From contig BQMJ01000043.1 in assembly GCA_025991245.1 (NCBI GenBank), positions 1-64,000 of the forward strand: 64,000 nt of DNA, written 5' to 3'. Of the stretch, positions 54,064 to 64,000 are shown piece after piece. The position numbers were made by a program, and so were the translations under genes. Position 1 is the stretch's first letter, and each line of letters begins with the position of its first letter. Source of the stretch: Galdieria partita (lineage: Eukaryota > Rhodophyta > Bangiophyceae > Galdieriales > Galdieriaceae). Below the pieces are notes generated by a model. It saw nothing but the letters and a program-made list of their open reading frames with translations. It was not told where the DNA came from and made no database searches.

Positions 54064-56193
54064 ATGAAAGTCGTGGCGTTGATCAGTGGAGGAAAAGATA
54101 GTCTTTATAGTTTATGCAAATGTATCGCTTATGGTCATGAAGTTGTAGCACTTGGAAACTTATTTCCTGAAGATTCTAATGTACATGATGCAGACTCTTA
54201 TATGTATCAGACTGTGGGTCACGAAATCATTCAAGCTTATGCCAAAGCACTATTATTACCTCTTTTTCGAAGACCTACCAAAGGGAAAGCAGTACTTACA
54301 ACTTTGGGATACTCTCGACAGCCATATGACGAGGTAGAAGACTTGTATCAACTGCTATTGCAAGTAAAACAAGAAATGCCTCAAGTAGAAGCTGTATGTT
54401 CTGGAGCTATCTTGTCCGATTATCAACGCAATCGTGTGGAACATGTGTGTTCCAGATTGCAACTAACTTCCATTGCGTACCTCTGGAGAAGGAATCAAAA
54501 AGAACTTTTACAAGAGATATCACAAGTTGGAATAGATGCTATAGTGGTGAAGGTTGCTGCGATGGGATTGTATCCACGGAAGCACTTGGGGAAACATTTG
54601 GTCGAACTGGCTCCAGTTTTGATGGAATTGGAAAGTAAATATGGAACTCACGTCTGTGGTGAAGGAGGTGAATTTGAGAGTTTAGTGTTAGACTGTCCAC
54701 TGTTCTATTATCGATTGGTTATCGACGAAGCTGAAAAAGTGATAGTTTCTGATGATCGCTTTGCACCAATAGGTTATTTGAGGATCCAAAAATATCATTT
54801 GGAAGAAAAGTCTTTACATGTCAATCGCACGGATTGGATAAAAACTATTGTGCCTATCAAGTCTATGTCAGTTCAGACCAGACAAAGAGAAGCACGCAAA
54901 AGTTTACAAAAGGATACTTCTTGGATGTACTCATGTCAGTCTCGTTGGTGCGTATCCAAAACAACGAATATATCATACTTTTTGTGTTGTCACAAGGACT
55001 CTCATGAGAATCGAAAGAACATTGTGGAGGAAATGAAGAATATATTAGAAGAGTTGGAAGAGTCTTTAAAGGAATGCAGTTTAACTCGAAAGGATATATT
55101 TTATTGTCAATTGTACTTGAGTGATATGAGTCAGTTCGCTTTAGTTAACCAAGTTTATGCTTCTTATTTTGGTGCAGAAGAGCCACCTTCAAGAGCATGT
55201 ATAGAAGTTTCTTTATGTCTTCATCAACCGATTGTATTGGAAGCTTTTGCAAGGAAGGGTCCTCGTAAGGTTCTTCACGTGCAGAGCATTTCTGAATGGG
55301 CTCCTCCTTGTATTGGATCCTATTCTCAAGCTCAGTTTTTCCAATATGTAGTATTCATTTCAGGAATTCTTCCATTACATCCTCCTACTGTGACTATTGT
55401 ATCAGGAATGGATATAGAACAAGAAACGATGCTTTGTATAGAAAATGTGAATCACACGATGGAAGCTTTGCCTTGTGGTTTGGAAGATATTTTGTTTATC
55501 TATTGTTACATCACTCAACCACAAGCTGAACAACGAGTTGCCACTCTTTTGTATAATGCTTATGGAAAACAGTTGGGGTTGTGCATCTTACCTATACGTA
55601 GTCTACCCCGCAATGGTTCCATCGAATTGCAAGTCATTTGTGCTTTGTCCAACGATGTTACAGGAAATTCATTGCAGGATGATTCCCATCCTATATGTAA
55701 CAAACAAGTTTTGCAAGGAGAGTTTCCCATGTTTCTTCTTCCTCAGGATAGGATGACTATGAAGAGTACATATGGTGTTTCTGATGATGACTTTCAAGTG
55801 ATGTGGCAGTTATGTACCAGTGGTTCCTTGATTGTATTACATGCAACATGGAAACAAGTGCCATTCATGGACATGTTCAAGAAAGTAGTGACTGCCATAC
55901 TTCATCAATGGATACGCCAATGGGAGAAACATCTAGATCCTATTGGAGCCCATGTCGCCTGGAGTCCGCTCGTTTGTAAATCGTGGTTGCCAAAAGACCT
56001 TTTTCATGGGAACAGCAACTGTCATTTGCAAGATATAATAGAAGAAATATTAGTTAAAGTACTATCCAACGAGCACTCCATGAACAGGACACCAGCATTT
56101 ATTATTCCCTTGGAGCAAGATGAACAAGTTAGAACATGTCACTTGCATTTAATATTACAATTGGATGAAAAAGTTACCCAATCTCGGCTCTGA
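54064..56193 (+). CDS. DPH6: Diphthine--ammonia ligase DPH6 with RidA-like domains
   Basis: Intronless gene, 709 aa from the ATG at 54064. The N-terminal ~230 residues are the ATP-pyrophosphatase domain: PP-loop SGGKDS (8-13), GNLFPED, YMYQTVGHE, VCSGAILSDYQRNRVE and CGEGGEFES, all typical of DPH6 (ATPBD4). The enzyme performs the last, ATP-dependent amidation of diphthamide on elongation factor 2. Two YjgF/RidA-like domains follow (about 300-540; landmarks FYCQLYLSDMSQFALVNQVY and VVFISGILPLHPP), as in the yeast and plant proteins. The remaining ~170 residues are less conserved. Divergent from the RNase III fusion gene with a very short shared promoter region. Confidence 0.95.
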   Translation: MKVVALISGGKDSLYSLCKCIAYGHEVVALGNLFPEDSNVHDADSYMYQTVGHEIIQAYAKALLLPLFRRPTKGKAVLTTLGYSRQPYDEVEDLYQLLLQVKQEMPQVEAVCSGAILSDYQRNRVEHVCSRLQLTSIAYLWRRNQKELLQEISQVGIDAIVVKVAAMGLYPRKHLGKHLVELAPVLMELESKYGTHVCGEGGEFESLVLDCPLFYYRLVIDEAEKVIVSDDRFAPIGYLRIQKYHLEEKSLHVNRTDWIKTIVPIKSMSVQTRQREARKSLQKDTSWMYSCQSRWCVSKTTNISYFLCCHKDSHENRKNIVEEMKNILEELEESLKECSLTRKDIFYCQLYLSDMSQFALVNQVYASYFGAEEPPSRACIEVSLCLHQPIVLEAFARKGPRKVLHVQSISEWAPPCIGSYSQAQFFQYVVFISGILPLHPPTVTIVSGMDIEQETMLCIENVNHTMEALPCGLEDILFIYCYITQPQAEQRVATLLYNAYGKQLGLCILPIRSLPRNGSIELQVICALSNDVTGNSLQDDSHPICNKQVLQGEFPMFLLPQDRMTMKSTYGVSDDDFQVMWQLCTSGSLIVLHATWKQVPFMDMFKKVVTAILHQWIRQWEKHLDPIGAHVAWSPLVCKSWLPKDLFHGNSNCHLQDIIEEILVKVLSNEHSMNRTPAFIIPLEQDEQVRTCHLHLILQLDEKVTQSRL

Positions 56194-56272
56194 ATGTCTC
56201 AACTGCTACGAGAAATGCAATGATGGGAAATGAAAGGATTGAAAGAAACCGAGTTGCGTCAATCTGAGAGAG

Positions 56273-58412
56273 TTAGACAGCTTTCAAACTGTCTTGCACT
56301 TGTTCTATGTTCTTCAGCAGTTCGATTATTTCGGAATAAACCAGTCCAATTTCTTTATCTCTTTTAGCAATTATCTGTTGTAGTTGTTCAATATATTCTT
56401 CCTTTTGCGACATACGTATATGAAGTTGTCGTTCACGTTGTTCCTGTCGGCTTTCCAATTTTCCTATTTCATCTTCCATAGATCCACAAAGTTTGATAGA
56501 CCGATGACGATGTTCCAAGTGTCGTTTTTCTGTCAATGCAACCTTGAGTGCCAGTTCAGTTCTACTTAATTTTGCTTGATAATCTTCAATTTCGTCCCGA
56601 ATAGTTGCCTGTCTAGCTAGCACTTGACGTAGATTCTCTTCTACTGTATTTTGTTCTTCCAATATTCTCATTTCCAAGTTTTGAATGCGTTCCATGTTTC
56701 CGGTCGAGTTTGACTGACCTTCATTTAGTAACTTACCAAGGCAAAACAACAACATATCTACATAATTTCGAATGGGCGTTTCTAAAATAAAGCCAATGAA
56801 TTGTTGGATATCTCCATTACATGCTGCTTGTAGACAACTTTTCAATCTCTCAATAAGACTCGAATGTATATCAACAGAAAATTTACCATCATGTTCCGGA
56901 GAAGATATGATATTCGTAAAAGATTCTGGTAAGATATGTGGAGATGGAGCTGACTCTTCTTGTTCTACTAATGTGCTATTTTCCTGTCTTGACAATGTCG
57001 TTGAATCAAGACCAGTCACATTACTATGTTCTCTGGATTCGTCCTGTCCTATCATTACTCCTGCATCTCTTTGTTGACCAGGAATTGTCACTTCGTCATT
57101 GCAAGGAGTGATTGTGTGGTTTGTAAGGGGAACGTTCCATCTTCTTTCATCTCCATAGGTAACTGGAATGCTCCAACTATCTACATTATTCCAAGAATCT
57201 CTTTGTAAAGGAGGATTCGACTCCCTGGCATACTTTTCTTTAAAGTTTTCTAATATTTCTCGCAAGGCAGCGATCTCATGTTGAATGCTACCTGGGTTTG
57301 CCATTTCAGCTCGTTTGCTCTCAACACATTCTTGATGGACTGGAGAAATGTCCTGACTTTTTCTATTCCTTTCAGAATTTTTACTACTTTGTTCTTGATC
57401 AGATTTTTGACTAATGGCATGACATAAATCCCGTTTGGATTGCATCGGAGGTGCAAATGTTACCGCCGTTTGGCCACTTGACTCGGGGTTCATTTCGAGC
57501 AAACGTTGTTGCTGTAGTAGCAGCAGCTGTTGCTGTTGTTGTCGTTGTCGCTGATATTCCAAAAATTTTTGTTTCAACTTGGTAGAAATGAAAGGTATTT
57601 CATTTTGCTGTATTTGAGCTGTCGGAGACTCTGGTTGCTGTGTTTCTGACTCGGAAAGAGTTTTGACTTGCTCCTGTGAAGTTGCCTGTTCTTTAGAGTC
57701 TTCTTTGTATTCATGTGACAACTTGGATGCTGATTGCAAAGGTGGCACAACTTTGAATTCTTCGATAACTTTGGGCTGTGTAGTTTCTATGGCTTCCACC
57801 AGTTGCTTCTTTTCTTCGGGTCGATTCAAATTGAGAATTGGAGGGAGTGTATATGTGGAGTTGTTACTCTCCTGGAGAACTTGTGATACGAGCTGAACTG
57901 GAGGACCTGGAGATAGCTCGGTTGATAACACAAAGTAGAAATGAGAGGTACAACTTACTGTTTTCGGTTGAGTTTGCTGTTGTTTGCGATACATCTTGAT
58001 GAGCCTCGTTTGCTTGATTAGGCTGGTCAAGTTTTGTTTCTTTTATAATGTTGTCATTGTTGCTCAAGGGTTTCGTATCTTCTTTACGATTGTATGTGAG
58101 ACAGTACTTCAATAATGTGGGAATCGTAACAACTTACCATTTTTTGGGTCGATTTGTGGAATACTAGGAACAGATTCTGGTGTAACGTGTGACTCTGTTC
58201 CGGTATCAGTCAAAGTTAATATTAAGTTATCACTACTTACGATGTTTTACAAGAGTACTCTCTTTAGTTTGCTCTAACTTATGCTGTTTGAAAGGTGTAT
58301 TTTTCTCCATTTTGTTTTTCTTAGCGAAGGAGGAAGAGAAAGTATCGTTGGCAGTTTGTTCCACAGCTTTCAGATAGGATTCCATTCTTTCACGAAAGGC
58401 ATTGGTTGGCAT
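56273..58412 (-). CDS. Coiled-coil protein with poly-Gln tract, unknown
   Basis: Four exons, 58412-58241, 58194-58138, 58081-57959 and 57906-56273, with introns of 46-56 nt, give 661 aa in one frame. The N-terminus is basic and helical. A Gln-rich run (QRQRQQQQQLLLLQQQRLL) lies near the middle, followed by disordered Ser/Asn/Glu-rich sequence. The last ~190 residues form a long coiled coil (about 450-655, ...LEMRILEEQNTVEENLRQVL... to ...IIELLKNIEQVQDSL). Such layouts occur in spindle, centrosome and trafficking adaptors; no family is assigned. A perfect E2F consensus lies ~92 bp upstream of the ATG, hinting at cell-cycle control. Convergent with DPH6. Confidence 0.75.
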
Positions 58413-58503
58413 GTTTGCTTTTCTCCCAAAAATATATTCGCAAGGCCACTTTACTTTGTCAAACACGTAAGAAGAAGAGAAGCTAAGAAAAAATGTAAAA
58501 ATG

Positions 58504-58512
58504 GGCGCCAAA
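58504..58512 (-). promoter_or_regulatory. E2F consensus site
   Basis: GGCGCCAAA on the plus strand reads TTTGGCGCC toward the gene, an exact TTTSSCGC E2F/DP match. It lies about 92 bp upstream of the coiled-coil protein start codon. Confidence 0.45.
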
Positions 58513-59041
58513 GACACGTTGAATGCACTTTGGGATTTCGAGTGGATTTGCTTGTGATCGTTGGTTGGTGATAGATTGGATAAGCTCTCGAGGAGACCTG
58601 AATGCTAACTACATTATTTTCGATCATGTATCTATCTCAACCAAGTTGGGTATATCCCTGAGAAAATTTCTCAAGCTGGTAGTTAATGATATTTTTCTCG
58701 TATAAGGATTCATTGGCTTGTTGCCACAGTCTTTGTACAAAGTCACGACTTTTCAAAATTATGATTTTCATACTATTTGGAGACAATGAATAGCCAACTT
58801 TTTTTCGAATTGTATTTCTTATCGTGTCTATTCTATGTGTATAATATTTTCAGCACACTTTGTTGGCTTTTTTTCTATGTTAGAATAGTTCTATGATACG
58901 AGAGATCATTCAGCTGGGCCTTTTGTATGCAGAGACGGAAACTTGGTAATATTTCTCTCACTTTCACACGTTCATATATATATATATATATTTAAGACAG
59001 ATAGCTTATGATGGGCCAACAAGTTGGGCTATTATTGGGCG
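58513..59041. other. Intergenic region with TA microsatellite
   Basis: About 530 bp between divergent genes. A TA dinucleotide run at about 58975-58991 lies ~50-65 bp upstream of the Gdt1-like start codon and could serve as its TATA-type promoter element. No gene is seen. Confidence 0.55.
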
Positions 59042-60085
59042 ATGGCTAATTTTTTGGATAGTGCCAAGTTGTTTGTTATATCACCGTATGCTAAAAGTCG
59101 AGTTGTAGGATATTCCAAGCGTAGTAAATTACAAAATCTATCGAGTTCCAAAGCAAGAGTAAGAAATCTCTTCATCTTTTCTTGTTCCAGTCATAGACAA
59201 CTCGAACAAGGAAAGCTGATCGAACCTTGTTATCATCCTAAGAAAGGTTGTCTCAGTTTTGTTTCTCTTTCTTTACGCTTGCTATATCTCCTTCGCCTTT
59301 CATGGTCTAACTATCGGAGGTCTCTAGCCTTATTACAACCTTACCGCTATAGTTCTTCAGGTCTTGCCTTGTTGTTGTCTACAACTTTTAGACGTGGACT
59401 ATTTGCAACTTCACCGTTTCTTTCAAGCCTTGTTGAAGCACTTACTATGGTCTTTATGTCTGAACTTGGAGACAAGAGTATGTTTGCTACGGCTTTGTTA
59501 GCTACCAGATATCGTCCTTGGTTGGTATTTATCGGTGCTATGGTAGCCCTTACCACAATGACTGGAATTGCTTGTTTCCTAGGCAACGTAAGTCATTTTT
59601 TCTGTATTCTAGTAAGACTTTAGTTATTTCACTAGTTGATGCATCTATTGCCTCCGATTTATACTCATTATGGTTCCATAATATTGTTTCTTTATTTTGG
59701 TATTCAAATGATAAGAAATTCCTTTAGAAAGAGTCAACAAGGGTCGACAGAGTTGTTAGATGCGGAAGAGTTGGTGGGTAGTTTGAAAGCGGAGAATAGT
59801 TCTTTTTGGTCGATATTAGGAAAGATATTTTTACTTATCTTTACTGCGGAGTGGTGTGATCGCTCCATGTTAGCAACGATGGCATTGGCGTCATCTCATT
59901 CACCTTTAGCTATTATAAGTGGTGCAACTATTGCCAATGTGATATGTAGTGGCATTGCCGTATTAGGAGCTGCTCTATTGTCGTCGAGAATATCGGAACA
60001 AAAGGTCTCGTTTGTAGGAGGTTCCTTGTTTCTCTATTTTGGTATCAAGTCTTTGGTGGAAGGACCCGAAGGACAGGAAACCTAA
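59042..60085 (+). CDS. Gdt1/UPF0016 family Mn2+/Ca2+ transporter, likely plastid
   Basis: Two exons, 59042-59587 and 59636-60085 (48-nt intron), give 331 aa. The first ~110 residues are Ser/Arg/Leu-rich with few acids (AKSRVVGYSKRSKLQNLSSS), suggesting a transit peptide as in plant PAM71/CMT1. Two homologous membrane halves follow, each with the E-x-G-D-[KR]-S signature: SELGDKSMFATAL in the first, and AEWCDRSMLATMAL in the second, where the usual Gly is Cys. Six or seven membrane helices. In plastids this family loads manganese for photosystem II; in the Golgi it exchanges Mn2+/Ca2+ for protons. Compartment assignment rests on the presequence only. Confidence 0.9.
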
Positions 60086-60143
60086 ATAAACACTTGATTT
60101 TGTGATTTGAAAAGCAGAGTTGGTGATAGAGCAGCAGCAATCC

Positions 60144-62550
60144 ATGGCTGGTCGTGGCACTCATCTTACCAAACCCTCGTGGTTAGTGGAAAAGGAAACT
60201 TTACCACCGAATACCAACGCAGCCAACACTCCAATGAACCTTTTATGGAAAACTGCACAAACTGCAGACGGAAGGCAGTATTGGTACAATGTTCAAACGA
60301 GAGAGTCGAGATGGGAACCGCCCCCTGAGTGGACGACAGAAGAACAAGAAAGAAAGAGCAGTTCAAATACTGAGCAAGTTTGGTATGAGCTAGAAACTAC
60401 GGAAGGTAGAAAATATTATTTTAATCAATTGACTAATGAAACACGTTGGGAGCCTCCACCAGGAGCTTCCATCGTGAAAGGTCAAGAGGATAAGAGAATC
60501 AAAACACCAGTTTCTGCAACTTCAGTTGGTTCTGTGAGTTCATCTGATGCCAAGAATAGTGAAAACATGTCAGCAACTTGGAAAGAGTACAAAACAAAGG
60601 ACGGAAGAACTTACTATTTTAACCCAGCAACTGGAGAATCACGTTGGGAAAAGCCTACTACCAGCGGTGGTATGGAGGACTGGATAGAGTATAGAACTTC
60701 TGATGGAAGACCGTATTATTACAACAAACGTACAAAGGTTACTTCTTGGACTTTACCAAAGATACAACAAGATGAAAGCAAGGATAAGAGGGAAACTCAA
60801 CGAAAAGTGATTTTAAGAAGAGACCCACATGGGAAACAAGACATTGTTTATCGTCCAAGACATCGTGATGGAAGAGTAATGACAGATAGAGAAGCAGAAC
60901 TTTACTTTTTAAAGGAAGCAACAAAGAAGAGAAAGCGAGGCAAATCTAGCAATGAAGTGGTGGAAGGAGATAATGCCGACTCTCAGAACAGATTATACAA
61001 AGAGAAAGATAACAAGCAAGCTGAAGAGACTTTTATGGAGATGTTGCAAGAATATGGAATAGACGAAAACTCGAGATGGTTGGATGCTATATATTTTTGT
61101 TGTTCAGATCAGAGATACTTTGTATTTCATACTTATGGACAACGACATTCCTGTTTTGTAAAATACAAAGCTAAACGTGCATCACAAAAGAAATGGGAGC
61201 AAAGCAAGAAAGTCTTTCAAGCGAGAAGTGAATTTGAACAAATGCTTCGAGAAAAGATACAACCAAGTAAAATTCCGGAAGGAGCACGGGTTCTTGAAGA
61301 TTGTGATGCGACTATCATCAGAAGTATAAAGGAAGATAAAAGATATACTGCTTTAGAAGATGAGAAGGACCGAAAGGATTTGATAGGAGCGTATTTGAGT
61401 ATCATAGAACGTCAGATAAGAGAAGCACGTAGACAGGAACGAAAGGAAAGAATGTCAAAGGTTCGGAAGGTTTTGTCGGAATGGGCCGAAAAGGATAGGC
61501 CCATTTCAGGTGAGTTGTATGGACTTTATTGATATAGAAGACTAATGCTTTTTAGAACCACTGGAAGAAGGAGAAGCAGCTCCAGCAAGAAAGATGATTG
61601 ATGAACATTCTACATTTCGAGAAGTTTCGGAGTTACTTGCAGACAATTCTGATTGGAATGCGTTGGACAAAGTAGATCGAATGGTTGCTTTTGAAGAATG
61701 GCAAAGGGAAGCGGAGAAACTAGCTGCAGAAAGAAGAGCAAGAGAAAGAGAAGAAAAGAAACTCAAAGAAAGACAACAACGTGCAACATTCAGAAAATAT
61801 TTGGAGGAAATGTTAGAAAGAGGAGAAATTATATTATCTACCAACTGGAAAGAAATAGAAAACGTATTTTTATCCCAACCTTGGTTTCAGGAATTGACCC
61901 AAACGGATGAAAGCAACTCTTCACCGTTGATGATAGGAGGCCAAAATGCTGTCGATATTTTCGAAGACTTTATGTATACAGTCGAAGAGAAAGTTTTCAA
62001 AGATAAGAGGGGTTTCAAAAGAGCTTTGCAAGAGCTGAACTTTGAAATAGACGAAAATACAAATGTAGAAATGTTGTATGCTTGTCCTAATGCTACAACT
62101 GTTTTGGAGTCTAATGGAGTCACAAAACAACTACATGTAAAACTTTTATTAGAAGAATATCGGAGAAAATCACAAGAAAGGAAAGAAAAAGAAAAGAAGA
62201 AAAATCAATTGAAGGAAGACTTTTATGAATATTTACGTAAAGAAGGCATATCCACAGGGGACTGGAATGAAATAGTCAACGCAAAGTTATCAAAGAATAG
62301 CGTATTTCAAGAACTGAAGAATCTTGTGGGTGATTCAAGTATCCGAGATATGTTTGAAGAATTTGTTCATCAGCAAACAACTGAAAAGAGGAAAAGAGAC
62401 GATAATCATCCAAATGAACCAGCTACTAAAAGGCCAAATCTTCGTGATTCCACTTTAGACAGCGAACGAGAAAAACTGGAAGCTTTGGAACGTCGGAGAC
62501 AAGAAATACTAGCAAAGTTACAAGCAGTTAATGAAACAAAAAATGAGTAA
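60144..62550 (+). CDS. PRP40-like splicing factor with four WW and several FF domains
   Basis: Two exons, 60144-61510 and 61557-62550 (46-nt intron), give 786 aa; the ATG at 60144 is the first in frame. Four WW domains lie at about 34-62, 80-108, 146-174 and 179-208 (W-x(n)-Y-Y-F/Y-N-x-x-T...W-x-x-P). FF domains follow, the first near 295-350 (F-M-E-M-L-Q-E...SRWLDAIYF), with others around 385-440 and in the second exon (FRKYLEEMLERGEI, FYEYLRKEGI), within highly charged helices. PRP40 bridges the 5' splice site U1 snRNP and the branch-point protein. Two WW domains are usual for PRP40 and three for TCERG1/CA150, so four is unusual and the exact orthology is open. Confidence 0.9.
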
Positions 62551-62613
62551 ACTTTTGATAAAACTTTTTTGTTTGACACTTTTTCCCAATTGAGTTTTTC
62601 AACAACATTGAAA

Positions 62614-64000
62614 ATGCATATGACCTCCTCAAATGAGAACTGGGAGCGTAAGGATAGTACAGAGAGCTTGAACAACAGACGTGTTGTGGAAGCTGAAGAA
62701 AATGAAACAAGGCAAAGTTCCAAATCGTTATTGGGAGCGGCGTTACTCTATTCAGGAACAGTTATTGGTGCTGGAATGCTAGCCCTGCCATTGGAAACTA
62801 TAGAAGCTGGATTCGCACCTTCTGTAGTAGCTCTAATCGTTTGTTGGTGTTTTACAGTAACAAGTAGTCTCTTGGTTTTAGAAGCTACTTTCACAGCAAC
62901 AATTGCTAAAAATAGTCATTGTGTGAGTTTCCTTTCTATCGCGTCGTTGAGTCTGGGTTTCATAGGTCGCATACTAACTTGTGGCCTGTACATGTTTATT
63001 CTTTGGGCCTTGCTGGTTTCCTACATTGCTGGTGGTGGAGATATCTTAGTGTACACTTGGTTTTCAGTAGTTCATAGTGGCCCACATCATTGGGTGGCTT
63101 CCTTGATCTTTATGATCGGTTTTGGTCTAGTTGTGTTCCTAGGTTCCAAGTGGTGTGACTATCTTAACCGTTTTTTGGTTGGGGCTATCATCTTATCCTT
63201 TTCTATTCTGGTAGTATGTGGTTTGCCAAAGGTGCATTATGCTTATTTGGTAAGGATTTCTGCTTAATCCTCTCGTTCATAACTCAACCCGGAAAAAGAG
63301 ACATCAGGAATGGTTAGCGATTTGGCCAGGAGCAATTGCTGTGGGCATTATTGCCTTTATGGCACAGAATCTGGTTCCTGTTCTTGTTTCTTATACGCAA
63401 GACGTGTTATTGGTTCGTAAAGCCATTTTGTTTGGTAGCATACTTCCCCTTGTGATGTATATTGTTTGGGAATTTATTGTGTTGGGAATCGTAACTTTTG
63501 AAAATGGGACTTCCAAATCCACGGAGTTTGTTACAAAAGCACTCAGTACGGCTTCTGGATTTCCTGCTTTGGTGAATTTAGTCGCAACTGCCTTTTCATT
63601 GTTTTCCATTGCTTCCAGTTTTTTAGGAGTTTCTCTGTCTAATGTCGAACTGTATCTGGATTTTATGGACGCATTGCAAGCAAGAGGCATTTTTACTAGA
63701 GTATTACCAGTTTGGCGTAGAACCATAGCTGTAATAGGAAGCCTACTTGCGCCGTTCTTATTTGCGATTTTCCTTCAAAATGCATTTGTTGTAGCAATGG
63801 AAAATTCTGGATTGCTTGGAGGCTTGAGTATTTATGGTATAATTCCAGCAATAGTGGTTTTAATACAACGTGTGCACAAGCACTATCCACCTATGCCTGG
63901 TAGACTTTCTGGCGGTATTGTCTCATTAAGTCTTTTTCTCTTTTTTTGCGTAACCATGATCCTATTACAGCTGGCAAAAATTTTAAATTTAAACAATTGA
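62614..64000 (+). CDS. Aromatic amino acid permease family (Trp/Tyr permease-like)
   Basis: Two exons, 62614-63249 and 63308-64000 (58-nt intron), give 442 aa, with the stop codon on the last three bases of the window. After a ~45-residue hydrophilic N-terminus comes the transporter fold, opening with S-G-T-V-I-G-A-G-M-L-A-L-P-L, the unwound first helix of the Mtr/TnaB/TyrP branch of the APC superfamily. About 11 hydrophobic segments follow. Relatives in plants and algae are annotated as tyrosine-specific transport proteins and are often plastidic; here the presequence is not clearly a transit peptide. Substrate (tyrosine, tryptophan or another amino acid) is inferred from family only. Confidence 0.9.

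Overview
The window is the left end of a nuclear chromosome from a unicellular eukaryote. It opens with telomeric repeats, passes through about 17 kb of gene-poor subtelomere and about 17 kb of mixed, partly decaying accessory sequence, and ends in a dense, ordinary gene block. The genome is AT-rich, with very short GT-AG introns (36-60 nt where I could place them) and gaps of 35-250 bp between genes. Eukaryotic machinery (COP9 signalosome, Miro, CENP-C, PRP40, ALG12, DPH6) sits beside proteins with likely organelle transit peptides. Together with subtelomeric expansion of a P-loop ATPase family, this suggests a cyanidiophyte red alga such as Galdieria. That assignment is inference, not proof.

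Layout. Bases 1-515 are telomere, built from mixed 10- and 11-bp units. Bases 516-9250 are T-rich subtelomere containing diverged tandem copies of a unit of about 0.96 kb. Bases 9270-17100 alternate between A-rich and T-rich blocks of dispersed repeats with only remnants of coding sequence. Bases 17.5-34 kb are the accessory zone: an MFS (phosphate-type) transporter gene with a frame slip, flanked by two near-identical direct repeats; an intact 876-aa P-loop ATPase gene and a broken sister copy; a small secreted cysteine-rich protein; a PrsW-like membrane protease; and a broken gene of another P-loop NTPase family.

From 34.3 kb to the end the genes are tightly packed and mostly recognisable: a DUF726/TMCO4-like hydrolase with an IQ motif, ALG12, a GNAT acetyltransferase, a GPAT9-like acyltransferase, a small heat-shock protein, tRNA-Leu(CAG), two low-complexity proteins, CSN7, Miro, a CENP-C-like protein, an OCH1-like GT32 mannosyltransferase, an RNase III fused to an acyl-CoA-dehydrogenase-like domain, DPH6, a coiled-coil protein, a Gdt1/UPF0016 transporter, PRP40 and an aromatic amino acid permease.

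The most unusual item is the RNase III + dsRBD + acyl-CoA-dehydrogenase-like fusion at 51866-54028. Next are the CENP-C-like protein without a cupin domain, E2F-like motifs shared by several candidate cell-cycle genes, and the chromosome-end ATPase family. Introns, starts and domain calls were read by eye; no database search was run.
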